Source: Edaphochlamys debaryana
Lineage: Eukaryota > Chlorophyta > Chlorophyceae > Chlamydomonadales
DNA: 64,000 nucleotides
Direction of reading: 5' to 3'
Assembly (NCBI GenBank): GCA_016858145.1
Contig: JAEHOE010000004.1
Location: 1,736,001 to 1,800,000, forward strand
Shown: one piece after another, positions 34,660-45,380 of the stretch
Layout of the letters: every line of letters begins with the position of its first letter
Position numbering within the stretch: position 1 is the first letter of the stretch
Translations under genes and position numbers: made by a program
The notes under the pieces: generated by a model
The model's database searches: none
Seen by the model: the letters and a program-made list of their open reading frames with translations, nothing else
Told to the model about the DNA's origin: nothing

Positions 34660-37579
34660 ATGCTAGAAGCGCTCTTTGGCAAGAAGAAGACTCCCGCAGG
34701 TATCTGTCGCGAGATGGCACAGCTGCCGGGAGTTGTCCTCGGCCCGGCCCCTAGACATTGCTAAGCGGACCTTGCTCGACGACTATGCAGAAATGCTGCG
34801 GGAGAACAAGCGGCAGCTGGACAAGGCCATCCGCGAGCTGGACCGCGAGCGCATGGCACTGCAGCAGCAGGAGAAGAAGACCGTTGCTGAGATCAAGAAG
34901 ATGGCAAAGGAGGGCCAAATGGTGCGCGCGAGCAGCGCCAGCGGGGAGAGCCTCCCTTCCGTAGAGCCCACCCCACCTGCGTGCACCTGCTCCAGCTCTC
35001 AGCCCCCCGCGTGCCCAGCTGCCGCAGCCCTCACCTTGCCGGGGCGCATTTCCCCCCGCTCCCTCACCCCCTCCACTGACAACCCCTCGGTTGTCTCAAC
35101 TACCTTACCGGCCCTGACGTGGGCTCACAGGACGCGGTCAAGGTGATGGCCAAGTCGCTGGTCCGCAACCGGCATGCGGTCACCAAGATGTACGGCCTCA
35201 AGTCGGAGCTCCAAGCCGTGTCCCTACGACTAGCGGTGAGCGCCCATAGCCTCTGCTGAGTGCAACCAGCCCAGGCGCACCAGTGCCCAGGGCGCAAGCT
35301 GGACGGGCAAGGGGCCTGCTGTGCCCGCTGTCCCTGGCAGAAATATACCCTGTGCACGCCAGCCCTGGCCCTAACACATATCACCACCTCACCCGCCATT
35401 CCCCCAAATTCGACGTTGTCTCTCCAGACGCTCAAGTCAACGCAAGCCATGGCGGACGCAATGCGGGGAGCCACCAAGGTGGGACGGGGGGCTGAGGGGG
35501 GCCTGGGGGACAGCAGTTGGGCGCAGGGCCCGGCTACAAAGCCCATGCAGTGGGGCCCGGGGCAGGCCCACGCCCTGTGGGCCTGAATCCATTGTGGCAG
35601 CACGACCCGGCCGGTGCCGCAACAGTGTTATGCTCGGGCAGGGCGGTGATACGGCAGCGGTAGACCTTGAGCCGACCGCACTGGGATGGCGGCATCGGCG
35701 CGTGGAGGACGGAGACGGGCTCGGGGGCGGGGCAGCGAGCGAAAATTCGGGATCTGGATCTGTAGGGTCTCAGCGCACGGCTCCAGCCGATGGGCGGTGG
35801 TGGTGGTGAGGAGGGCTCTGCGCCCAATGCCGGGCTGTTCCCCGGCCTGAGGGAGAAGGGGGGTGGGGCAGGAAGGACGTCCCCCACGAAGGGTCCAGGA
35901 GGGAGGGGAGGCTGGGCGCTGCGAAACGGATCTCCGCGCCCGCCTGCCCCAGCAGCATGGGGGGGGGCGGTCCAACGGCGCCCAGCCTCGGACACCACTC
36001 CTCGCTGGAAGGGCCGAGGCGCCACGCTCTCGCCAGGCCCGGGCGGCCCCGGGTGTGAGGGCCCGAGCTGGCCTCGCCCTCTTCTGGGCCTGGGCTCGCG
36101 CCGCCCCGCCCCCCGCCTGCCCGCGTAACTGCTCCACCCTCCGGCTTCCCTCTCCTCCTCTCCCTCCTCTCCTCCCTCACCCCCTCCCTCCCCTTTCCCC
36201 CCGCGCCCCCCCCCGCAGGCCATGCGCGCCATGAACCGGCGGCTCAACCTGCCCAACCTGCAGAACATCATGCGCGAGTTTGAGCGCCAGAACGAGCGCA
36301 TGGAGATGACCAGCGAGATGATGGGGGACGCGGTGGACGACGCGCTGCAGGTGGGGAAACTGTTGGGAGGGCAAGGGGTGGGTGGGTGGGTGGGTGGCGA
36401 CGGGGGGTGAGGACCGAGGGGGCTAAGGAGCCGCGGGGCGGGAGGGTGGAGGGGATGTGGATGGGCGAAGGGCTGCAGGTAGGAAACGGGGGTGGGGGGG
36501 GGGTTCTGCTTAGGGCTCCGCTAGGCCGGGATGGGGTACAGGGCAGGGCTGGCTGCCCGGGCGGTGTACGACGTGCTGCAGGTGGGGGGAGTGAAAGTTG
36601 GGCCTGGATGGGCGGGTGAGCCCCGCTTAGTACGGGCGTACGCCGTACGCGGGTGGGGGCAGGGTGGTGGACAGGGCTGGCTGGCTGTCCCCTGGCGTCA
36701 CTCACCCGGCCACCACGCGCTGGCGCCCTCGTCGCCTGCATATCCTGCCCCAACACTTCCCACCACCACCCCAGGACGAGGGCGAGGAGGAGGAGACGGA
36801 CAACCTGGTCTCCCAGGTGCTGGACGAGATCGGCATCGGGAACATGACGGAGGTGAGCTGGGGGCAGGGGGCGGGGGGGTGGGGACGGAGGGGGCTGGGG
36901 GGTAGGGAGCTGGGGGCGGGGGACCGGGGCGTTGAGCGGCGGGTTGGCCTGTGGGAAGGGTGGCCGGGAGCAGTTGGCAACATGACGGAGTTGAGCGGGG
37001 GGCAGGGGGCGGGGGGGGGGGACGGAGGGGGCGGGGGGCCGGGTGGGGCCCGGTGCGATGGGGGGCTTCCATGGAGGCATGGGTCAGGCTCCTGAGGCGA
37101 GCGGGCCTCTTGGGGGGTGGGAGGTGGGGCGGAGGTGAGCGGGCCGGAGGGGGCAGGGGCGGGTGTGCATTACACTACACCATGATAGGTCGTCTGCGCG
37201 TGAGCGTGGGTTCGGGTTGCTGGGGTAGCGGCTCAGCGAAGTCGCCTCTGGCAAGCGGACGGGAGGCCGGGAGCAGCTGGCGACGGCAGTCCCTGAGGCG
37301 GAATACCAGGCGTCGGGAGCTGTGGGGCAGACGGGGCCGCACCGCATGAGCTTCCCTGCCGCTACGTGCCTCTGCCGCTGAGCCTCCCCCTCCTCCCTTC
37401 TCCCCACCCCCTCCCCTATCCCCCCGCAGCTGGCCAGTGCCCCGGGCAACCGGATCGTCGAGAAGCCGCAGGCGGCGCCGGCGGTGGCGGAGGCGGAGGC
37501 CGCCGGGGGCGGGGGCGGCGGCGGCGGGGGCTTAGACGAGGACCTGCAGGCGCGGCTGGACAACCTGCGAAAGTCCTAG
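34660..37579 (+). CDS. VPS2: ESCRT-III subunit VPS2/CHMP2 (240 aa)
   Basis: Charged multivesicular body protein that polymerises on membranes for budding away from the cytosol and recruits the VPS4 ATPase. Seven exons: 34660-34699, 34755-34921, 35131-35235, 35428-35478, 36219-36350, 36775-36852, 37430-37579 (723 bases). The start MLEALFGKKKTPA is the family N-terminus. The basic helical core follows (LLDDYAEMLRENKRQLDKAI, RHAVTKMYGLKSELQAV, MRAMNRRLNLPNLQNIMREF), then an acidic stretch (DEGEEEETDNLVSQVLDEIG). A poly-Gly linker precedes a C-terminal MIM1 motif (LDEDLQARLDNLRKS) for the VPS4 MIT domain. Length matches the family. Introns 5 and 6 contain copies of their own upstream exon ends. 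Confidence 0.95.
36561..36588 (+). repeat. Echo of VPS2 exon-5 end and donor inside intron 5
   Basis: GCGGTGTACGACGTGCTGCA then GGTGGGG differs from the true exon-5 end and donor (36331-36357, GCGGTGGACGACGCGCTGCA then GGTGGGG) at two positions. It lies about 230 bp downstream in the intron. Confidence 0.85.
36974..37020 (+). repeat. Echo of VPS2 exon-6 end inside intron 6
   Basis: GGCAACATGACGGAGTTGAG followed by a GGGGGCAGGGGGCGGGG stretch copies 36838-36885 (GGGAACATGACGGAGGTGAG and the same G-rich run). The donor GT is TT in the copy, so it is disabled. Confidence 0.85.
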
Positions 37580-38384
37580 CGGGGGCGGGTCAAACGGGGC
37601 GGGGGCGGGCTAACGAGGAAGCCGTAAGCAAGCAGGGGGTGGTTGGGAGCTGGCTGGTGGGAGGCCGCAGGTTGGGCGAATGGGGTTCGGAGCGGAGGGC
37701 ATGGGAGCATAGGAGGAGGAGCCGGTCGCTCATGGGGGAGGCACTTACGGGGGAGTGCTCGCGGAGCTGCATGGGCGCATGAGTTGTGGAAAGCGCCGGA
37801 TCAGGGCCTTCGGGGGGTCCATGCAACGTGCAACGAGCAGGGGGTACCTCGTGGTGACTTGGCGCAGGGCTCAGGTGCATCCACCGCTGCCGCTGTCTGG
37901 TGGGGTTTGGCATCAAGACTTGGTGCATGCTTGGCGGGGCATTGTACCGGTACGTTTTGGCATGGCTGTTGCGAGGTGCAAGGCGGAGGGCCCCGAACCG
38001 ATGGGGGCGGGTAGAGTCGGTGAAGACCTGGTCGGGCGCTGAAGCGGACCGCAACAGCACGTGAGGCAAGGCCGCAGAGTGTTTCTGTGTTACGCAGCTC
38101 GAGGTGTACATAAACCGTGTAGGTGTTGAGGCAGGTGGCATATGGAAGAGGGTGGAACGCGGGCCCAGAGGAAGGTACCTGGGCAGCAACTTGCTGGGCC
38201 ACGCGGCGTGCTAGGCGCGCTGTCCCTGATTGCAGTCTGTAAATGCTCAAGGAGCTGCGGCTTGCTGCTGTCTATACTTCTTGGCCATACTTAATCACTG
38301 TAGCAACAACTATCTACCTGCCTTTTGTCGCAACATCAGCATCCCTCACCGACAAGCCCTTCAGCTCGCGAGATGTAGTCTTCA
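37580..38384. other. Intergenic region, VPS2 3' flank and BTB E promoter
   Basis: A TGTAA at 38238-38242 may be the VPS2 poly(A) signal, which would imply a 3' UTR of about 660 bases. No gene is supported. Confidence 0.4.
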
Positions 38385-40969
38385 ATGGTCTACCTGCTGC
38401 GATGTCAGATCCCAACAGTGGAGCGACCTGCAGGCGTGGTGTCGCGTCCTGTTTTGGAGGACGATGACCAGCGGGCCGAAGGCAGGCCGCCGCGCGCTCG
38501 CATACAAACGCTTGTGACCACTCCGGATGGCCATGTTCTGGAGCTATCAGGATCGGCTGCGCGGGACGGCCTTCGGCTTGGTCCGTCGGTGGAGCTGCGG
38601 GCGTCCGCCCCTTCCGAGATATGGGACCCCTGCTACGACTCGTTCTCCAGGTGAGGGAACCCCGGGCGTCGGTAGCATGCACCCCCCTGCTTTGCCCTCA
38701 TACCCGTTCCCTACCTCCCCACGCTCGGCTAACACCAAACACCCGCACACCCCTCCTCACCTCCGTCCCCTTAAGCCCACCCCAACCCACCCCAATCCGC
38801 CCCCTCACACCACCCACCCACCCCCCTTCACGCACCTTCCACCAGCTCCATCTTCGCCAACGACCGCGCCGCCGTAATCCGCATCACCGATGATAACGCC
38901 GTGGCCAACGTGGCCGGGCGGCCGGACGAGGCGGGCGAGGCGGACGGCGAGGGCCCGGCGGCGCGGTTCGTGGACCCTCTGTGCTTCAGCACGGACCACC
39001 AGGCAGGGCTTTGGGGCTTGCAGGGGGGGTACGAGGGCGTTTCCTGAGTAGTTTGGGCGTGCATGACCTATGTTGGTACGGTAATAGTACTGTCAAGGAG
39101 TTGGCCACACGGAGGGCGGAGGAAGCCTTGCCTGTGTCATCTTCACGCGCGCACGCCCTCACCTGCTCTCGCTGAAACGGTACCGTACTCGCGCAACCCC
39201 TGCCCTCACCACAGCTCCCTCGGCCCGCCTTCCCCTCCTTCCTCCCAACTCCGCTTCGCCCCCAGGGCCACGTATACTTCGTGGCGGGTCTGCGCATCTG
39301 CCAGGCCACGCTGCCGGGGGAGTGGCGGGCAGTGCCGGGGGAGCCCTCCCTGGCGGCGGCGCCCAACGGTCCGCAGGTGGGCCGCAGATGCCGCAAGCTC
39401 ATTAGCTCCGGTCGGTTGCAACCTGATGCCCCGTGTTTTCGCAAGCTCTGTAGCTCCTTTTTCTGGGGCCATGCGCTGCATCCGTCATCACACTCATCAG
39501 CCACCAGTTACATGCGTGCACCGTACGGTGACACCTGACACGATACGCATGTATGCAGTTTGGCTGTTTGACTGCCGCTGCTTGGTTTCTGAACCTGGTC
39601 GCAGTTGCGTGTTCGGACCATCCACATTGAGCCGGTGGAGATCTGGGCGCTCACCTACCTGCCCGCCCGCCCCGCTGCTCCGGCGGCAGGGCCAGGGCCA
39701 GCGGCAGGGCCAGGCGGCGCGGGCGCGGGCTCCAGCAGCGGCGGCGGCGGAGCTGGGGGCTCTCGAGCCAACAGCGCCGGCGGGGCCGCGGGTGCCGCCG
39801 CCAGCTCCAGCCCCGGCGGCTGCCTGGTCTACGCCACGCGCACAGCGCTCTACCGCTTGCAGCTGCCCACACCTGCGACTGCGGCCGCGGAGGCCGAAGC
39901 TGCCGCCGCCGCCCCTGGCGCCGCCGCCGCCGCAGCCCCCGGCGCCGCCCCCGGCGCCGCCCCCGGCGCCGCCGCTGGAGAGCCGGGTGCGGCGGCGGTT
40001 GCCGCTCGTGCCGCCGACAACGGTCCCGTGCCACCAGGGCCCCCGGTTGTGTCGCTTCTGGCTGGGAGCCAGGACGAGGAGGGCGTGCTGGACGGGCCGG
40101 GCCGGCATGCGCGATTCCGTCGGATCCAGGGCCTGGCTGCTGACGTGGACGGCGCGATCTACGTGGCAGATTACAACACGATCTCGGTCACGACATCTGT
40201 ACGGCGCGTGGCGCCGGATGGTATGGTCACTACATTGGCATCGGGGCTGGAGGGCGCATGTCAACGGCCGGCGCTTTTGCCCAACGGCTACCTGGCCCTG
40301 TGTGAGCGAGACCCGCCCTCCCTGCTGGTGCTGGACCTGGGCCTCAAGCCGCCGCCGCTACTGCCGAACCCGCCAGCGGCGCGGGCCGGCCCGCCGCGCC
40401 GCACGCTGCACGCCGACATGGGCGCGCTGCTGGACGCCCAGCCGGACGGCACCGCGGACCTCACCCTCGTGGTGGGCGACCGCCGCTTTCCCGTGCACCG
40501 GGCCATCCTGTCCGCGCGTTGCGACTACTTTCGGCAGAGACTGGCACCGGAGGGCTTCGCGGACGGGGCCGCGGCGGAGCTGAGCCTGCCGGACGCAGAC
40601 CCGGCCGCCTTCGAGCTGCTCCTGCGCTTCATCTACATCGGCGCCGTGGACATCCCGCCCGCCCTGGCCCCGGCCGTGGCCGAGCTGGCGGACCGCCTGC
40701 TGCTTCCGGAGCTGTGCTCGGACGCCCAGGCGGTGGTGCTGTCGGGCGTGTCAGCCGACACGGTGGTGGGTCTGATGCTGTGGGCGGAGCGCCTGGGCGG
40801 GCCCTTCGCCCGGCTGCTGACGGAGCTGAGGGAGTGGGCGGTGCTCAACTACGAGGGCGTGAGGCGCGAGGCGGGGTCCTCCCTCAAGCGCCTGGCCGAG
40901 AGCCCCGACCTCATGATGCAGCTCCTCGATGGCATGAGCACACGGGCCAAGCGGGGGCGCACGGGCTGA
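38385..40969 (+). CDS. BTB/POZ-domain protein E (intact, 632 aa)
   Basis: Four exons, 38385-38650, 38846-39002 (GC donor, CCAG|GCAGGG), 39266-39376 and 39605-40969, total 1,899 bases. The N-terminal region (MVYLLRCQIPT, DPCYDSFSRSIFAND) keeps only the family outline but shares the DSFS/DSYS element. Propeller-like repeats are clearer here than in paralogues: AVIRITDDNAVANVAGRP, then FRRIQGLAADVDGAIYVADY and RRVAPDGMVTTLA, which match NHL-type strands. Two Ala/Gly-rich spacers interrupt them. The BTB domain (DLTLVVGDRRFPVHRAIL, FELLLRFIYIGAVDIP) and tail (REWAVLNYEGVRREAG, STRAKRGRTG) follow. The extra exons relative to C suggest this copy holds an older, longer gene form. Cul3 adaptor function is inferred. 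Confidence 0.85.
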
Positions 40970-42364
40970 GTGGCAAAGGGGACATGTTTTTGACGCGGAA
41001 AAGGTGATCGCGGAGGCGTCGCAGTGGCCGCGGAGCCAGCCGCAGCGCGTCGCTTGTGGCCTGAGGTGCCGTACTGGTTGAGGCACACTGCCGGTAGCCG
41101 GGTGGGGCCCATGCACCGGGGCTAAGCGGGGGCGCACGGGTTGAGGAGTCGTCAGATTTGACGGGGCCGAGGGCATTTCGTGACTTCTAGTTGAGGCGTA
41201 TGACATGACTCGGACTTGGGACGAGCGCTGAGGCCCAGGCCGCTTGCCTAATGCCCGGCGGCCCGGTCCAAGCGGGGTTGGATGGCCTGAGGCGCATCAA
41301 GCGCAAATGTGCTGAGCCCAACAACAATGATGCACGTAACGAACGAGGCTTGTCATTGCTCTGAAGAGGGTGGGGCATTGTGCGTCAGCCTTTCTGCCAC
41401 AGTCGGGCGAGCGAGCAAGCGCTGAGTGGGCTGAGGCACGATATGCCCGCACGTGAGGCGCATCAAGGGGTTGGGTTTCTTGCTGAGGCTGACACGGATA
41501 GCGGGGCCAGACATGCCTGTGGCTGAATGAGTAGGGATGGCAACAGGATCAGGCGGGCTGCATTGCGCGGGAATGAAACATTTGGTGCTTGCGGCGTTGC
41601 GGTGGCAGGCGGTTCTACGGGTGAGGAGGATGTGTGCCGCCGGCGGGGTGACAGCGCTGGGAGGTAAGCCCCAAGTGTGTGGTGGTGGTGGCAGCTGCGG
41701 GTGGATGCAGGTAGAGCGGAGTCCGTCCCGGTCGGTCCTACGGGGGCAAGCCGGGAAGAGCACTCGGGGAGATTACATCTCTGCTGTAGACTTTGGCTTT
41801 GGCAGCAACCCATGCGGTGTAGAAGTGCTAAGAATGGAATTCAGCTCTGTTTCTGTCGGGCTGTCGAGTGAGGATGTGGCGAAAGCCTGAGGAACGCTGG
41901 CGGCTATCAGCGAGACCACTCCCCACTAAGTGCCGGGCGCATGCCGTGATGCGCACCCGTGCCCACCCCGTTGTGAGCCTGTGACGCTCTGCTTAGGTGT
42001 TATCGTCTGAGCTCGACCCTCTTCCTGCCTTCGGGCCTCGTCTGACTGGAGCGAGGGCCACGCCGCGTGGAGTCGTCCACAAGACCCCGCCGCCACCCGC
42101 CGCCACGCACCCGCTCAGGTGACTTGCGCCACATCCCTCCGCCGTGAAATGCGTGTCGCGTCTGCCCCCTTTGGCTCAATCAAGCAGCATGCCAGCAACG
42201 CGCATCGCCGAGGGGCCTCCGAGGGGCGTCCGTCCGCATCAAGGCCCTCGGCGTGGTGCGTGAAGTCCCGTCACACAGGGCCCTTGCAGTGTAGCCGGAA
42301 CGAAGACGGCTCCGGCCAAACCCCGGACTTACACGCACACTAGTTTTAGCTTGCTGCCAAGTAT
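40970..42364. other. Intergenic sequence, no gene supported
   Basis: Short open frames only. I saw no domain, RNA gene or clear repeat. Confidence 0.4.
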
Positions 42365-42874
42365 TTGCCTCCCCAAGCAGGCGGGTCAGAAACGGTATCG
42401 GCGGGGGTCGGGGGTGGGAAGGGGATTAGGGGAAGAGCTGCGATGCATTCATGGCCGCGAGACTGCGAGCGTGTGGCACCCCTGCTGATGGAGATCGCGC
42501 GGCAAAGCGCTGTGGAGCGGGCCCTGTTTGGGCCCGAAGGCCGCCGTCAGTGGGCGGCGGCGATGAGGGGCGGCAGCCGTGCGGGCCGCGGCGGTGGTTC
42601 GGGGGCCGCAGGGACGACGGCAGGAGCGCAGCTGGAGTGCTCGTGGCCGCCGCACTGCCTGCGCGTCTGCGGAAACCCGCGGTGCGGCGTGTTGGCGGCG
42701 GGGGCCGAGGCGGAGCTGGGACTGAAGCAGTGCGGCGGCTGCCGGGCGGCGCGGTACTGCTGCTCGGAGTGCCAGCGGCAGCACTGGCGGGGGGGGCCAC
42801 AAGGCCGAGTGCGGCCAGGGCCGGACGGGCTAGCTGGGCCGAGCGGTTGGAGCCTTGCGGTAAACCGAGGTTAG
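42365..42874 (+). pseudogene. MYND zinc-finger fragment with frameshift
   Basis: The frame reads CGNPRCG, then LKQCGGCRAARYCCSECQRQHWRGG, with the first six metal ligands of a MYND finger (C-x4-C ... C-x2-C ... C-x3-C). At a run of eight G (42789-42796) the frame leaves the family pattern. One G fewer would give the expected His and Cys that finish the finger (GHKAEC). No upstream exons of a larger MYND protein were found, so this looks like an orphan terminal exon. An extra G from sequencing is equally possible. MYND fingers mediate protein-protein contacts. Confidence 0.7.
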
Positions 42875-45380
42875 GAGCTTTCAGCTGTGGTCAGCGTCGA
42901 CCAGAGCATGGACCGTAGGACACGGGTCACGGCATAGCGGTAGTGGCACGAGGCGAGTCGATGGAGCCCTGCAGTGTGAAGCGTGGTAGGGGGAAGGTTG
43001 CTGGGGGTTGCAGCAAAGCGCAGCGTAGCGCAGCGCAGCGCAAGGTTGCCGGGGTTCATCAGGGAGTTGAGCGGTAAGCGCAACCTGGGAGGGCGGAGCA
43101 TACGGTTTGGCCTAGGGCTGGAAGGCGGAGCCAGTTGACCGTTTACGGACCGTTGCCAGGACCGCATGGAGAGCTGGAAGGCGATGCACCGGGCCTTCAT
43201 GTTGGTACCGGTAGCTCATGCGGCGGTGGCATGAAGAGTTGAGGACTGGTTGGGCTGCGTCACGGCGTTGTGTAACCTCACCGTTGTTCATCCTCGAAGG
43301 CTGACCCCCGCTGGGTGATCAGGCGAGCAACGTCAGAATGCCTGTACTAACACAGGGCGCTGTGCATGTGTAGCATTCAAGCATGCTCTCCATGCTCCAT
43401 GCTGGGTGGTTACTGATTTGGCAAGTGAAGGAGTGGTGGACTGGTCCCCTCGGGGAATGGTCCGTGGAGTTGCACCGTGCGCAGGGCGCAACAGGGAATG
43501 CGCAGGATGAGTCTTGGCACACAGCAACCGGGGGCCGGGTTTGGGGACACCGGCGCGATCATAAGACTTGGCCAGGCCTCCATTAGCCAAGGAGCCTTGG
43601 CCCCATGAATGCCCACGCGTCCCTCGGGCTGGCGGGGAAGGGCAGGACCCTCTGTCGCCTGATGTCACACGCGCTGGGCGTTACACGGCAGAACCACAAA
43701 CATTCGTGCGGGCCAGCATCCTCTATCCACCACACACGAACCAAACCAAAATCGTGTGGCGGCGGCAGCGCGTGCGGGCACGCAATGTGTGTCACCCTCG
43801 CGTGCTCCGCCCTCCCTTTCTTTCCGACACCGCAGCACACCCAACGGAGGCAACACACTCAGTTATGAGAACCCGCGAAAGCCAGGCCCCGGGGAGCTCG
43901 GACACGAGGTAATCTGGACCTGCCAGACTTAAAGCCTCCTTGCCGACGTGTCCACGCAACGCAGGGCCTTATTAACGCTGCGTTCACCGAGCTCTCGAGC
44001 TGCCCTTCGCCCACCACCAGCCCCTACTCCGTCACGCCAAACCATGTAAGAGCAACGCGCCCCGCACAAGCCCGCCGCCACAACCTTACCCGGTCTGGTC
44101 AACGCACAGGGAGCCCCCAACCCGTTGGCGGCGCCGACCAATACGGCGGCAGCACCTGACTCAGGCGGGTCAGACACGGCCCCGCGCCTCGAACCCTACC
44201 GGGCGCCCCCCGTCACGCCTCGGACTGCACCCGTCGGGACTGCAATGGGGGCTACGTCCACAAGTATCTTCCCCAGCGCCCGTGAAGCCCAAAGTAGCGC
44301 AGTCGTGGGGCCTCTACAGGCACATACGAGCCCTGCCCTGCTCTGCCCGCGCGTGTCAACCGTCAGCACAACTCCTAATGACCTCCGATGTGTGAAACTT
44401 GTCCGGGCTCCATGCCGGGCCTCCAGTTTCCACCGCAAATACCCTGTATCAGCTCCACAGAACATACCGCCGGACCCGACGGCGCATGAGCCTCACTAAC
44501 ACTTGCGCCTTTCTTGGGTGTCGTCAGATCGCCGCCAGGTCCGGCTCGTCGACAGGAGGCCCGAGCCGGCATCGCTGTGCCTCCAAGCACAAGCACGCCT
44601 TAACCGGGCCCATACATAACATTATCACGTTCGGGCTCAGCGCCTGTGTGCCCAGCGCCCGCGGTAACGGCCACCGCACACAGCGACGAACTTGTAAAGA
44701 GCCGCTGCCTATCCCATACACAGCTCACACCCAGGGGTCACCATCCGCGCAAAAGCTAGTCCAGCCCCACCCTCGGGTTGCGGATCAGGGTGGGACATGA
44801 CCCAAAGCCAAACAGAAGAAACATTCGAAGATCGCCCATGGAGCAGTCCCGTACGCAAAGCCAGCGAAGCGCATCCACGGTCAGTGCTTTCCGTTGCTTT
44901 CAGGGGTGGCAGTGGCACCCAAATCCACGCGCCGCGTGCGCTCCATCAGGTTCCTGCCTGTCCTAACCCCGGTGCAGCCACGGCAGGACGCTGCACCCTA
45001 GCCCACGCAGGCCCGCGCTCAAAGCACCCCATGCGCCCGACCCCGCGGCTACGCACCGGCTTGCGGCGTTCCTGGCCTGCCACCACGTGGCAAAGGCGAG
45101 ACACGCATGGCCCTGCCTCACGACTCCTGCGCGCCCTCGGCCTTCCATCCCATGCCCTCCCTGCCCCTCCCGTGGCCCCGCGGCCGAAAGCTGCGTGCAC
45201 ATACACTGCACGCATAGCCCCCCCGCGCGCAGTGCTGCCATCCGTCACCGAGCTGAGCCTTGCCAAGGCGCAGCCCGCCCCCTCCCATGGTCACCCAGCT
45301 GCAAGGCTGCGGTCATGGCAGTACTACAGTACCGTATGAGTCACCTCTCGTACAGCCCCGTGCCGCGCAGTCAGCCAGAC
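42875..45380. other. Intergenic sequence, no gene supported
   Basis: 2.5 kb with only short open frames. A GCGCAGC-type short tandem (CGCAGCGTAGCGCAGCGCAG) lies at about 43019-43042. The right end is the 3' flank of the low-complexity gene. Confidence 0.4.
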
